Shown: piece after piece, positions 1-11,756 of the stretch | Layout: each line of letters opens with the position of its first letter | How positions within the stretch are numbered: position 1 is the stretch's first letter | Source: Hippophae tibetana | Taxonomy: Eukaryota > Streptophyta > Magnoliopsida > Rosales > Elaeagnaceae | NCBI GenBank assembly: GCA_037013495.1 | Contig: CM072802.1 | Span: forward strand, 66,586,483 to 66,650,482 | Direction: 5' to 3' | DNA: 64,000 bases | Made by a program: the position numbers and the translations under genes | Notes under the pieces: generated by a model | The model's input: the letters and a program-made list of their open reading frames with translations, nothing else | The model's database searches: none | What the model was told of the DNA's origin: nothing

Positions 1-26
1 AAATTTGGCAAAAATTATTATTTCTT

Positions 27-352
27 GTTGGATGCAATTCCTTTCACCATCTATTATTTATTGATAACAAAATATTCGATTTGTCATGTTAAAAATACAA
101 AGATGACAAGGAATGCTCGTTTTGAGGTGCCACCCTTGTAGGCATTGATGGGCATCTCTAACACCCCGTGGGCAAAACCATGTCAAACGATGGAATTATT
201 GGGCCATTTTTTTCACACATGTTTAGAATAGTATTCCATCTCGTATTGGAAAGTTTCATGATTTTATGGACACGTGAAATATTTTTAGTCATTTTTTGAA
301 GTATCCGAAAATTCATTAAAATTAGAAAATTTGGCAAAAATTATTATTTATT
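27..352 (+). repeat. Example type a monomer of family A (326 bp)
   Basis: Representative of subtype a. Diagnostic segments in order are TTCGATTTGTCATGTT (variable), CCCTTGTAGGCATTGATGGG (GTTGCGGGCATTAATGGG in other a monomers), CCATGTCAAACGATGGAATT, TATTCCATCTCGTATTGG and TTATGGACACGTGAAATAT. Type a makes up a little under half of family A by my monomer-by-monomer reading. It looks closer to family B than type b does, since both have GTCAAACGATGGAATT. Confidence 0.88.
271..276. other. CACGTG palindrome in type a monomers (example)
   Basis: In type a monomers the place equivalent to the CENP-B-box-like motif reads TTATGGACACGTGAAATAT, holding CACGTG. This hexamer is the E-box/G-box core bound by bHLH and bZIP proteins. 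It recurs in most type a monomers (variant GGACCCGTG near 8,416, 13,628, 22,751, 28,605, 31,538, 32,837 and 37,384). Regulatory function is unproven. Confidence 0.35.
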
Positions 353-415
353 GTTGGATGCAATTCCTTTCATCATCTAAGATTTATTGATCAAAAAATT
401 TTAGATTTGGCATGG

Positions 416-423
416 TATAAATA
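416..423 (+). promoter_or_regulatory. TATAAATA motif in monomers (example)
   Basis: GGCATGGTATAAATACGAAG contains a consensus TATAAATA. It occurs in monomers with the TTTTAGATTTGGCATGG head, and is replaced by GTTAAAAATAC or GGTAAAAATAC in the others and in all of family B that I read. A start site about 30 bp downstream would fall at the edge of the dyad. The sequence is AT-rich, so a chance match is quite possible. Confidence 0.25.
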
Positions 424-449
424 CGAAGATGACAAGGAATGCTCGTTTT

Positions 450-484
450 GAGGTGCCACCGTTGCGGGGATTGATGGGCACCTC
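450..484. other. Dyad with 8-bp arms in the GC-rich core (example)
   Basis: GAGGTGCC at 450-457 and GGCACCTC at 477-484 are exact reverse complements with 19 bases between. Most monomers with GGGCACCTC keep it. Monomers with GGGCATCTC keep pairing in RNA through one G-U wobble. In family B the second arm is GGCATGTC, leaving about five pairs. The element sits in the only GC-rich part of the monomer. Confidence 0.5.
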
Positions 485-912
485 TAACACCCCGTGGGCA
501 GATCCATATGAAATAATTGAATTTTATGGCTATTTTTTTCATATATGTTTAGAATAGTATGTCATCTCGTACTGGAAAGTTTAATGATTTTATGGAAACG
601 GGAAATATTTTTAGTCATTTTTTGAAGTATCCGAAAATTCATTATAATTAGAAAATTTTGCAGAAATTATTATTTCTTGTTGGATGCAATTCCTTTCATC
701 ATCTAAGATTTATTGATCACAAAATTTTAGATTTGGCATGGTATAAATACGAAGATGACAAGTAATGCTCCTTTTGAGGTGCAACCGTTGCGGGGATTGA
801 TGGGCACCTTAAACACACCGTGGGCAGAACCATATGAAACAATAGAATTTTATGGCTATTTTTTTCACATATGTTTAGAATAGTATGTCATCTCATACTG
901 GAAAGTTTAATG

Positions 913-929
913 ATTTTATGGAAACGGGA
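913..929 (+). other. CENP-B-box-like motif in type b monomers (example)
   Basis: The sequence ATTTTATGGAAACGGGA matches the mammalian CENP-B box YTTCGTTGGAARCGGGA at 13 of 17 positions, including eleven in a row (TGGAAACGGGA). It keeps CGGG and the central A of the essential core but has TT where the core needs the CG of TTCG. It recurs in nearly all type b monomers at the same place. Occasional losses occur, such as TAAACGGG near 8,742, AAAAGGGAAG near 28,931 and GAAAGGGAAC near 29,581. Binding by any CENP-B-like protein is not shown. Confidence 0.4.
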
Positions 930-1955
930 AGTATTTTTAGTCATTTTTTGAAGTATCCGAAAAATCATGAAAAATAGAAAATTGGGTAAAAATTATTATT
1001 TCTTGTTGGATGCAATTCCTTTCATTATCTAAGATTTATTGATCACAAAATATTCGATTTGTCATGTTAAAAATACAAAGATGACAAGGAATGCTCGTTT
1101 TGAGGTGCCACCCTTGTAGGCATTGATAGGCATCTCTAACACCCCGTGGGCAAAACCATGTCAAACGATGGAATTATTGGGCCATTTTTTTCACACATGT
1201 TTAGAATAGTATTCCATCTCGTATTGGAAAGTTTCATGATTTTATGGACACGTGAAATATTTTTAGTCATTTTTTGAATTATCCGAAAATTCATTAAAAT
1301 TAGAAAATTTGGCAAAAATTATTATTTATTGTTGGATGCAATTCCTTTCATCATCTAAGATTTATTGATCAAAAAATTTTAGATTTGGCATGGTATAAAT
1401 ACGAAGATGACAAGGAATGCTCGTTTTGAGGTGCCACCGTTGCGGGGATTGATGGGCACCTCTAACACCCCGTGGGCACATCCATATGAAATAATTGAAT
1501 TTTATGGCTATTTTTTTCACATATGTTTAGAATAGTATGTCATCTCGTACTGGAAAGTTTAATGATTTTATGGAAACGGGAAATATTTTTAGTCATTTTT
1601 TGAAGTATCCGAAAATTCATTAAAATTAGAAAATTTGGCAAAAATGATTATTTCTTGTTGGATGCAATTCCTTTCATCATCTAAGATTTATTGATCACAA
1701 AATTTTAGATTTGGCATGGTATAAATACGAAGATGACAAGGAATGCTCGTTTTGAGGTGCCACCGTTGCAGGCATTGATGGGTACCTTTAACACACCGTG
1801 GGCGGAACCGTATGAAACGATAGAATTTTATGGCTATTTTTTCACATATATTTAGAATGGTATGTCATCTCGTACTGGAAAGTTTAATGATTTTATGGAA
1901 ACGGGAAGTATTTTTAGTCATTTTTTGAAGTATCCGAAAATTCATTAAAATAAGA

Positions 1956-3590
1956 AAATTTGGCAAAAATTATTATTTCTTGTTGGATGCAATTCCTTTC
2001 ACCATCTATTATTTATTGATAACAAAATATTCGATTTGTCATGTTAAAAATACAAAGATGACAAGGAATGCTCGTTTTGAGGTGCCACCCTTGTAGGCAT
2101 TGATGGGCATCTCTAACACCCCGTGGGCAAAACCATGTCAAACGATGGAATTATTGGGCCATTTTTTTCACACATGTTTAGAATAGTATTCCATCTCGTA
2201 TTGGAAAGTTTCATGATTTTATGGACACGTGAAATATTTTTAGTCATTTTTTGAAGTATCCGAAAATTCATTAAAATTAGAAAATTTGGCAAAAATTATT
2301 ATTTATTGTTGGATGCAATTCCTTTCATCATCTAAGATTTATTGATCAAAAAATTTTAGATTTGGCATGGTATAAATACGAAGATGACAAGGAATGCTCG
2401 TTTTGAGGTGCCACCGTTGCGGGGATTGATGGGCACCTCTAACACCCCGTGGGCAGATCCATATGAAATAATTGAATTTTATGGCTATTTTTTTCATATA
2501 TGTTTAGAATAGTATGTCATCTCGTACTGGAAAGTTTAATGATTTTATGGAAACGGGAAATATTTTTAGTCATTTTTTGAAGTATCCGAAAATTCATTAT
2601 AATTAGAAAATTTTGCAGAAATTATTATTTCTTGTTGGATGCAATTCCTTTCATCATCTAAGATTTATTGATCACAAAATTTTAGATTTGGCATGGTATA
2701 AATACGAAGATGACAAGTAATGCTCCTTTTGAGGTGCAACCGTTGCGGGGATTGATGGGCACCTTAAACACACCGTGGGCAGAACCATATGAAACAATAG
2801 AATTTTATGGCTATTTTTTTCACATATGTTTAGAATAGTATGTCATCTCATACTGGAAAGTTTAATGATTTTATGGAAACGGGAAGTATTTTTAGTCATT
2901 TTTTGAAGTATCCGAAAAATCATGAAAAATAGAAAATTGGGTAAAAATTATTATTTCTTGTTGGATGCAATTCCTTTCATTATCTAAGATTTATTGATCA
3001 CAAAATATTCGATTTGTCATGTTAAAAATACAAAGATGACAAGGAATGCTCGTTTTGAGGTGCCACCCTTGTAGGCATTGATAGGCATCTCTAACACCCC
3101 GTGGGCAAAACCATGTCAAACGATGGAATTATTGGGCCATTTTTTTCACACATGTTTAGAATAGTATTCCATCTCGTATTGGAAAGTTTCATGATTTTAT
3201 GGACACGTGAAATATTTTTAGTCATTTTTTGAATTATCCGAAAATTCATTAAAATTAGAAAATTTGGCAAAAATTATTATTTATTGTTGGATGCAATTCC
3301 TTTCATCATCTAAGATTTATTGATCAAAAAATTTTAGATTTGGCATGGTATAAATACGAAGATGACAAGGAATGCTCGTTTTGAGGTGCCACCGTTGCGG
3401 GGATTGATGGGCACCTCTAACACCCCATGGGCACATCCATATGAAATAATTGAATTTTATGGCTATTTTTTTCACATATGTTTAGAATAGTATGTCATCT
3501 CGTACTGGAAAGTTTAATGATTTTATGGAAACGGGAAATATTTTTAGTCATTTTTTGAAGTATCCGAAAATTCATTAAAATTAGAAAATT
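1956..3590. repeat. 6-mer higher-order repeat (abb)2, copy 2, five monomers
   Basis: Five monomers match copy 1 with a shift of 1,955 bp. The only difference I noticed over this stretch is CCCCATGGGCACATCC near 3,425 against CCCCGTGGGCACATCC near 1,470. The expected sixth monomer is replaced at about 3,590 by the TTTCCC b variant. The exchange point that joins this HOR to the P/M/Y region therefore lies at or before that position. Confidence 0.82.
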
Positions 3591-4915
3591 TCCCAAAAAT
3601 TATTATTTCTTGTTGGATGCAATTCCTTTCATCATCTAAGATTTATTGATCACAAAATTTTAGATTTGGCATGGTATAAATACGAATATGACAAGTAATG
3701 CTCGTTTTGAGGTGCAACCGTTGCGGGGATTGATGGGCACCTTAAACACACCGTGGGCAGAACCATATGAAACAATAGAATTTTATGGCTTTTTTTTTCA
3801 CATATGTTTAGAATAGTATGTCATCTCATACTGGAAAGTTTAATGATTTTATGGAAACGGGAAGTATTTTTAGTCATTTTTTAAAGTATCCGAAAAATCA
3901 TGAAAAATTGAAAATTGGGTAAAAATTATTATTTCTTGTTGGATGCAATTCCTTTCATTATCTAAGATTTATTGATCACAAAATATTCGATTTGTCATGT
4001 TAAAAATACAAAGATGACAAGGAATGCTCGTTTTGAGGTGCCACCGTTGCGGGCATTAATGGGCACCTCTAACATCCCATGGGCAAACCCATGTCAAACG
4101 ATGGAATTATTGGGCCATTTTTTTCACACATGTTTAGAATAGTATTCCATCTCGTATTGGAAAGTTTCATGATTTTATGGACACGTGAAATATTTTTAGT
4201 CATTTTTTGAAGTATCCGAAAATTCATTAAAATTAGAAAATTTGGCAAAAATTATTATTTCTTGTTGGATGCAATTCCTTTCATCATCTAAGATTTATTG
4301 ATCACAAAATTTTAGATTTGGCATGGTATAAATATGAAGATGACAAGGAATGCTCGTTTTGTGGTGCCACCCTTGTAGGCATTGATAGGCATCTCTAACA
4401 CCCCGTGGGCAAAACCATGTCAAACGATGGAATTATTGGGCCATTTTTTGCACACATGTTTAGAATAGTATTATATCTCGTATTGGAAAGTTTCATGATT
4501 TTATGGACACGTGAAATATTTTTAGTCATTTTTTGGAGTATCCGAAAATTCATTAAAATTAGAAATTTTGGCAAAAATTATTATTTCTTGTTGGATGCAA
4601 TTCCTTTCATCATCTAAGATTTATTGATCACAAAATTTTAGATTTGGCATGGTATAAATACGAAGATGACAAGGAATACTCGTTTTGAGGTGCCACCGTT
4701 GCGGGCATTGATGGGCACCTTTAACACACCGTGGGCAGAACCATATGAAACGATAGAATTTTAGGGCTAATTTTTTCACATATATTTAGAATGGTATGTC
4801 ATCTCGTACTGGAAAGTTTAATGATTTTATGGAAACGGGAAGTATTTTTAGTCATTTTTTGAAGTATCCGAAAATTCATTAAAATAAGAAAATTTGGCAA
4901 AAATTATTATTTCTT
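2960..4915. repeat. Block Y', 6 monomers (abbaab)
   Basis: Six monomers in the order a-b-b-a-a-b. The TTTCCC b variant is third, ATCCCATGGG type a fourth, CCCTTGTAGG type a with TTTTTTGGAGTATCC fifth, and the TTTTAGGGCTAA b variant sixth. The same series recurs at 8,173-10,127. The first two monomers also belong to the preceding 6-mer HOR, so the two repeat structures overlap here. Confidence 0.68.
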
Positions 4916-7900
4916 GTTGGATGCAATTCCTTTCATTATGTAAGATTTATTGATCACAAAATATTCGATTTATCATGGTAAAAATACAAAGATGACAAGG
5001 AATGCTGGTTTTGAGATGCCACCGTTGCGGGCATTGATGGGCACCTCTAACACCCCGTGGGCAAAACCATGTCAAACGATGAAATTATTGGACCATTTTT
5101 TTCACACATGTTTAGAATAGTATTTCATCTCGTACTAGAAAGTTTCATTATTTTATGGACACGTGAAATATTTTTAGTCATTTTTTGAAGTATCCGAAAA
5201 TTCATTAAAATTAGAAAATTTTGCAAAAATGATTATTTCTTGTTGGATGCAATTCCTTTCATCATCTAAGAATTATTGATCACAAAATTTTAGATTTGGC
5301 ATGGTATAAATACGAAGATGACAAGTAATGCTCGTTTTGAGGTGCCACCGTTGCAGGCATTGATGGGTACCTTAAACACACCGTGGGCGGAACCTTATGA
5401 AACGATAGAATTTTATGGCTATTTTTTCACATATATATAGAATGGTATGTCATCTCGTACTGGAAAGTTTAATGATTTTATGGAAACGGGAAGTATTTTT
5501 AGTCATTTTTTGAAGTATCCGAAAATTCATTAAAATAAGAAAATTTGGCAAAAATTATTATTTCTTGTTGGATGCAATTCCTTTCACCATCTATTATTTA
5601 TTGATAACAAAATATTCGATTTGTCATGTTAAAAATACAAAGATGACAAGGAATGCTCGTTTTGAGGTGCCACCCTTGTAGGCATTGATGGGCATCTCTA
5701 ACACCCCGTGTGAAAAACCATGTCAAACGATGGAATTATTGGGCCATTTTTTTCACACATGTTTAGAATAGTATTCCATCTCGTATTGGAAAGTTTCATG
5801 ATTTTATGGACACGTGAAATATTTTTAGTCATTTTTTGAAGTATCCGAAAATTCATTAAAATTAGAAAATTTGGCAAAAATTATTATTTATTGTTGGATG
5901 CAATTCCTTTCATCATCTAAGATTTATTGATCACAAAATTTTAGATTTGGCATGGTATAAATACGAAGATGACAAGGAATGCTCGTTTTGAGGTGCCACA
6001 TTGCGGGCATTAATGGGCACCTCTAACACCCCGTGGGCAAACCCATGTCAAACGATGGAATTATTGGGCCATTTTTTTCACACATGTTTAGAATAGTATT
6101 CCATCTCGTATTGGAAAGTTTCATGATTTTATGGACACGTGAAATATTTTTAGTCATTTTTTGAAGTATCCGAAAATTCATTAAAATTAGAAAATTTGGC
6201 AAAAATTATTATTACTTGTTGGATGCAATTCCTTTCATCATCTAAGATTTATTGATCACAAAATTTTAGATTTGGCATGGTATAAATACGATGATGACAA
6301 GGAATGCTCGTTTTGAGGTGCCACCGTTGCGGGCATTAATGGGAACCTTTAACACACCGTGGGCAGAACCATATGAAACGATAGAATTTTATGGCTAATT
6401 TTTTCACATATATTTAGAATGGTATGTCATCTCGAACTGGAAAGTTTAATGATTTTATGGAAACGGGAAGTATTTTTAGTCATTTTTTGAAGTATCCGAA
6501 AAATCATGAAAAATAGAAAATTAGGCAAAAATTATTATTTCTTGTTGGATGCAATTCCTTTCATTATCTAAGATTTATTGATCACAAAATATTCGATTTA
6601 TCATGGTAAAAATACAAAGATGACAACGAATGCTCGTTTTGAGATGCCACCGTTGCGGGCATTGATGGGCACCTCTAATACCGCGTGGGCAGAACCATAT
6701 GAAACAATAGAATTTTATGGCTATTTTTTTCACATATGTTTAGAATAGTATGTCATCTCATACTGGAAAGTTTAATGATTTTATGGAAACGGGAAGTATT
6801 TTTAGTCATTTTTTAAAGTATCCGAAAAATCATGAAAAATAGAAAATTGGGTAAAAATTATTATTTCTTGTTGGATGCAATTCCTTTCATTATCTAAGAT
6901 TTATTGATCACAAAATATTCGATTTGTCATGTTAAAAATACAAAGATGACAAGGAATGCTCGTTTTGAGGTGCCACCGTTGCGGGCATTAATGGGCACCT
7001 CTAACATCCCATGGGCAAACCCATGTCAAACGTTGGAATTATTGGGCCATTTTTTTCACACATGTTTAGAATAGTATTCCATCTCTTATTGGAAAGTTTC
7101 ATGATTTTATGGACACGTGAAATATTTTTAGTCATTTTTTGAAGTATCCGAAAATTCATTAAAATTAGAAAATTTGGCAAAAATTATTATTTCTTGTTGG
7201 ATGCAATTCCTTTCATCATCTAAGATTTATTGATCACAAAATTTTAGATTTGGCATGGTATAAATACGAAGATTACAAGGAATGCTCGTTTTGAGGTGCC
7301 ACCCTTGTAGGCATTGATAGGCATCTCTAACACCCCGTGGGCAAAACCATGTCAAACGATGGAATTATTGGGCCATTTTTTTCACACATGTTTAGAATAG
7401 TATTATATCTCGTATTGGAAAGTTTCATTATTTTATGGACACGTGAAATATTTTTAGTCATTTTTTGGAGTATCCGAAAATTCATTAAAATTAGAAAATT
7501 TGGCAAAAATTATTATTTCTTGTTGGATGCAATTCCTTTCATCATCTAAGATTTATTGATCACAAAATTTTAGATTTGGCATGGTTTAAATACGAAGATG
7601 ACAAGGAATGCTCGTTTTGAGGTGCCACCGTTGCGGGGATTGATGGGCACCTCTAACACCCCGTGGGCAGATCCATATGAAATAATTGAATTTTATGGCT
7701 ATTTTTTTCATATATGTTTAGAATAGTATGTCATCTCGTACTGGAAAGTTTAATGATTTTATGGAAACGGGAAGTATTTTTAGTCATTTTTTGAAGTATC
7801 CGAAAAATCATGAAAAATAGAAAATTCGGCAAAAATTATTATTTCTTGTTGGATGCAATTCCTTTCACCATCTATTATTTATTGATAACAACATATTCGA

Positions 7901-8172
7901 TTTGTCATTGTATAAATACGAAGATAACAAGGAATGCTCGTTTTGAGGTGCCACCATTGCAGGCATTGATGGGAACCTTTAATACACCGTGGGCAGAACC
8001 ATATGAAACGATAGAATTTTATGGCTATTTTTTCACATATATTTGGAATGGTATGTCATCTCGTACTGGAAATTTTAATGATTTTATGGAAACGGGAAGT
8101 ATTTTTAGTCATTTTTTGAAGTATCCGAAAATTCATTAAAATAAGAAAATTTGGCAAAAATTATTATTTCTT
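4916..8172. repeat. 10-mer P+M block, first copy (3,257 bp)
   Basis: Ten monomers in the order a-b-a-a-b followed by b-a-a-b-b. It matches the later 3,258-bp units at 15,993 and 19,251 in subtype order and private variants, for example CCGTGTGAAAAACC near 5,708 against 16,786 and 20,044. It differs from them at scattered sites, such as GCCACATTGCGGGC near 5,995, which has lost bases relative to GCCACCGTTGCGGGC. It is an older, separated copy of the same unit. Confidence 0.72.
6544..8172. repeat. 5-mer module M (baabb, 1,629 bp), copy 1
   Basis: Five monomers: a b variant with ACCGCGTGGGC and TTTTTTAAAGTATCC; type a with AACATCCCATGGGC; type a with CCCTTGTAGGCATTGATAGG and TTTTTTGGAGTATCC; type b with CAGATCCATATG; and type b with TTTGGAATGGTATG. 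The same ordered set starts at 10,128, 11,757, 17,622 and 20,880. Each copy spans 1,629 bp between anchors. Confidence 0.75.
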
Positions 8173-10127
8173 GTTGGATGCAATTCCTTTCATTATCTAA
8201 GATTTATTGATCACAAAATATTCGATTTATCATGGTAATAATACAAAGATGACAAGGAATGCTCGTTTTGAGATGCCACCGTTGCGGGCATTGATGGGCA
8301 CCTCTAACACCCCGTGGGCAAAACCATGTCAAACGATGAAATTATTGGGCCATTTTTTTCACACATTTTTAGAATAGTATTCCATCTCGTATTGGAAAGT
8401 TTCATGATTTTATGGACCCGTGAAATATTTTTAGTCATTTTTTGAAGTATCCGAAAATTCATTAAAATTAGAAAATTTGGCAAAATTTATTATTTATTGT
8501 TGGATGCAATTCCTTTCATCATCTAAGATTTATTGATCACAAAATTTTAGATTTGGCATGGTATAAATACGAAGATGACAAGGAATGCTCGTTTTGAGGT
8601 GCCACCGTTGCGGGGATTGATGGGCACCTCTAACACCCCGTGGGCACATCCATATGAAATAATTGAATTTTATGGCTATTTTTTTCACATATGTTTAGAA
8701 TAGTATGTCATCTCGTACTGGAAAGTTTAATGATTTTATGTAAACGGGAAATATTTTTAGTCATTTTTTGAAGTATCCGAAAATTCATTAAAATTAGAAA
8801 ATTTCCCAAAAATTATTATTTCTTGTTGGATGCAATTCCTTTCATCATCTAAGATTTATTGATCACAAAATTTTAGATTTGGCATGGTATAAATACGAAT
8901 ATGACAAGTAATGCTCGTTTTGAGGTGCAACCGTTGCGGGGATTGATGGGCACCTTAAACACACCGTGGGCAGAACCATATGAAACAATAGAATTTTATG
9001 GCTTTTTTTTCACATATGTTTAGAATAGTATGTCATCTCATACTGGAAAGTTTAATGATTTTATGGAAACGGGAAGTATTTTTAGTCATTTTTTAAAGTA
9101 TCCGAAAAATCATGAAAAATAGAAAATTGGGTAAAAATTATTATTTCTTGTTGGATGCAATTCCTTTCATTATCTAAGATTTATTGATCACAAAATATTC
9201 GATTTGTCATGTTAAAAATACAAAGATGACAAGGAATGCTCGTTTTGAGGTGCCACCGTTGCGGGCATTAATGGGCACCTCTAACATCCCATGGGCAAAC
9301 CCATGTCAAACGATGGAATTATTGGGCCATTTTTTTCACACATGTTTAGAATAGTATTCCATCTCGTATTGGAAAGTTTCATGATTTTATGGACACGTGA
9401 AATATTTTTAGTCATTTTTTGAAGTATCCGAAAATTCATTAAAATTAGAAAATTTGGCAAAAATTATTATTTCTTGTTGGATGCAATTCCTTTCATCATC
9501 TAAGATTTATTGATCACAAAATTTTAGATTTGGCATGGTATAAATACGAAGATGACAAGGAATGCTCGTTTTGTGGTGCCACCCTTGTAGGCATTGATAG
9601 GCATCTCTAACACCCCGTGGGCAAAACCATGTCAAACGATGGAATTATTGGGCCATTTTTTGCACACATGTTTAGAATAGTATTATATCTCGTATTGGAA
9701 AGTTTCATGATTTTATGGACACGTGAAATATTTTTAGTCATTTTTTGGAGTATCCGAAAATTCATTAAAATTAGAAAATTTGGCAAAAATTATTATTTCT
9801 TGTTGGATGCAATTCCTTTCATCATCTAAGATTTATTGATCACAAAATTTTAGATTTGGCATGGTATAAATACGAAGATGACAAGGAATGCTCGTTTTGA
9901 GGTGCCACCGTTGCGGGCATTGATGGGCACCTTTAACACACCGTGGGCAGAACCATATGAAACGATAGAATTTTAGGGCTAATTTTTTCACATATATTTA
10001 GAATGGTATGTCATCTCGTACTGGAAAGTTTAATGATTTTATGGAAACGGGAAGTATTTTTAGTCATTTTTTGAAGTATCCGAAAATTCATTAAAATAAG
10101 AAAATTAGGCAAAAATTATTATTTCTT
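8173..10127. repeat. Block Y', 6 monomers (abbaab, 1,955 bp)
   Basis: Same order as 2,960-4,915. Compared with the 8-mer Y blocks at 13,386 and 22,509 it lacks an internal a-b pair. This suggests that one form arose from the other by unequal exchange two monomers out of register. By coincidence it has the same 1,955-bp length as the two other 6-mers in the window, but a different subtype order. Confidence 0.68.
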
Positions 10128-11756
10128 GTTGGATGCAATTCCTTTCATTATCTAAGATTTATTGATCACAAAATATTCGATTTATCATGGTAAAAATACA
10201 AAGATGACAACGAATGCTCGTTTTGAGATGCCACCGTTGCGGGCATTGATGGGCACCTCTAATACCGCGTGGGCAGAACCATATGAAACAATAGAATTTT
10301 ATGGCTATTTTTTTCACATATGTTTAGAATAGTATGTCATCTCATACTGGAAAGTTTAATGATTTTATGGAAACGGGAAGTATTTTTAGTCATTTTTTAA
10401 AGTATCCGAAAAATCATGAAAAATAGAAAATTGGGTAAAAATTATTATTTCTTGTTGGATGCAATTCCTTTCATTATCTAAGATTTATTGATCACAAAAT
10501 ATTCGATTTGTCATGTTAAAAATACAAAGATGACAAGGAATGCTCGTTTTGAGGTGCCACCGTTGCGGGCATTAATGGGCACCTCTAACATCCCATGGGC
10601 AAACCCATGTCAAACGTTGGAATTATTGGGCCATTTTTTTCACACATGTTTAGAATAGTATTCCATCTCGTATTGGAAAGTTTCATGATTTTATGGACAC
10701 GTGAAATATTTTTAGTCATTTTTTGAAGTATCCGAAAATTCATTAAAATTAGAAAATTTGGCAAAAATTATTATTTCTTGTTGGATGCAATTCCTTTCAT
10801 CATCTAAGATTTATTGATCACAAAATTTTAGATTTGGCATGGTATAAATACGAAGATGACAAGGAATGCTCGTTTTGAGGTGCCACCCTTGTAGGCATTG
10901 ATAGGCATCTCTAACACCCCGTGGGCAAAACCATGTCAAACGATGGAATTATTGGGCCATTTTTTTCACACATGTTTAGAATAGTATTATATCTCGTATT
11001 GGAAAGTTTCATTATTTTATGGACACGTGAAATATTTTTAGTCATTTTTTGGAGTATCCGAAAATTCATTAAAATTAGAAAATTTGGCAAAAATTATTAT
11101 TTCTTGTTGGATGCAATTCCTTTCATCATCTAAGATTTATTGATCACAAAATTTTAGATTTGGCATGGTTTAAATACGAAGATGACAAGGAATGCTCGTT
11201 TTGAGGTGCCACCGTTGTGGGGATTGATGGGCACCTCTAACACCCCGTGGGCAGATCCATATGAAATAATTGAATTTTATGGCTATTTTTTTCATATATG
11301 TTTAGAATAGTATGTCATCTCGTACTGGAAAGTTTAATGATTTTATGGAAACGGGAAGTATTTTTAGTCATTTTTTGAAGTATCCGAAAAATCATGAAAA
11401 ATAGAAAATTCGGCAAAAATTATTATTTCTTGTTGGATGCAATTCCTTTCACCATCTATTATTTATTGATAACAACATATTCGATTTGTCATTGTATAAA
11501 TACGAAGATGACAAGGAATGCTCGTTTTGAGGTGCCACCATTGCAGGGATTGATGGGAACCTTTAATACACCGTGGGCAGAACCATATGAAACGATAGAA
11601 TTTTATGGCTATTTTTTCACATATATTTGGAATGGTATGTCATCTCGTACTGGAAATTTTAATGATTTTATGGAAACGGGAAGTATTTTTAGTCATTTTT
11701 TGAAGTATCCTAAAATTCATTAAAATAAGAAAATTTGGCAAAAATTATTATTTCTT
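10128..11756. repeat. 5-mer module M, copy 2 (tandem with copy 3)
   Basis: First member of a direct tandem pair with a period of 1,629 bp (anchors 10,128 and 11,757). It shares with the next copy, and with the one at 6,544, the private variant CAAACGTTGGAATT at 10,615, 12,244 and 7,031. Copies at 17,622 and 20,880 have CAAACGATGG there. The three left-hand copies are therefore one sublineage. Confidence 0.8.

Larger units (their letters stand above)
353..678 (+). repeat. Example type b monomer of family A (326 bp)
   Basis: Representative of subtype b. Diagnostic segments in order are AGATTTGGCATGGTATAAAT, GTTGCGGGGATTGATGGGCA, CCATATGAAATAATTG (or GAAACGATAG, GAAACAATAG), TATGTCATCTCGTACTGG and TTATGGAAACGGGAA. 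Type b makes up slightly over half of family A. Sub-variants of b are recognisable and serve as lineage marks: a TTTCCCAAAAA form at about 3,590, 8,805, 14,668, 23,790 and 31,922; a TTTTAGGGCTAA form; and a GTATACA-free ACCGCGTGGGC form at 6,680, 10,264, 11,893, 17,757 and 21,015. Confidence 0.88.
1..1955. repeat. 6-mer higher-order repeat (abb)2, copy 1
   Basis: Position 1 lines up with 1,956, a shift of 1,955 bp made of five 326-bp monomers and one 325-bp monomer. The subtype order is a-b-b-a-b-b, so the 6-mer is itself a pair of related trimers: the third monomer (GTGCAACC, TTAAACACACC) and the sixth (GTTGCAGG, GGGTACC) are different b variants. The window starts 26 bp before an anchor, so the array continues to the left. 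Confidence 0.85.

Noticed and set aside
27..352. Monomer as an internal dimer of about 163 bp
   Set aside because: The two halves show no convincing similarity. The only echo, TTTCAT followed by a CT-rich stretch, is about 212 bp apart and very short.
4405..4617. Recurring 70-codon reading frame (also at 7337, 9617, 10921, 12550, 15483, 18415, 21673, 24605, 27525)
   Set aside because: It is opened by one base: TTTTTTGGAGTATCC in place of TTTTTTGAAGTATCC turns a TGA into TGG. It spans the monomer anchor and ends in the next monomer. Its recurrence follows the satellite, not selection on a protein, and sibling monomers carry the stop.
7810..8139. Recurring 109-codon reading frame (also at 11394, 13023, 18888, 22146, 27998, 29952, 34173, 38720)
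   Set aside because: It depends on the variant TTTGGAATGG instead of TTTAGAATGG and belongs to one b-monomer lineage. It covers about one monomer length, has no recognisable domain, and its copies mark HOR copies. Monomer length of 326 or 325 bp is not a multiple of three, so no long tandem protein is possible.
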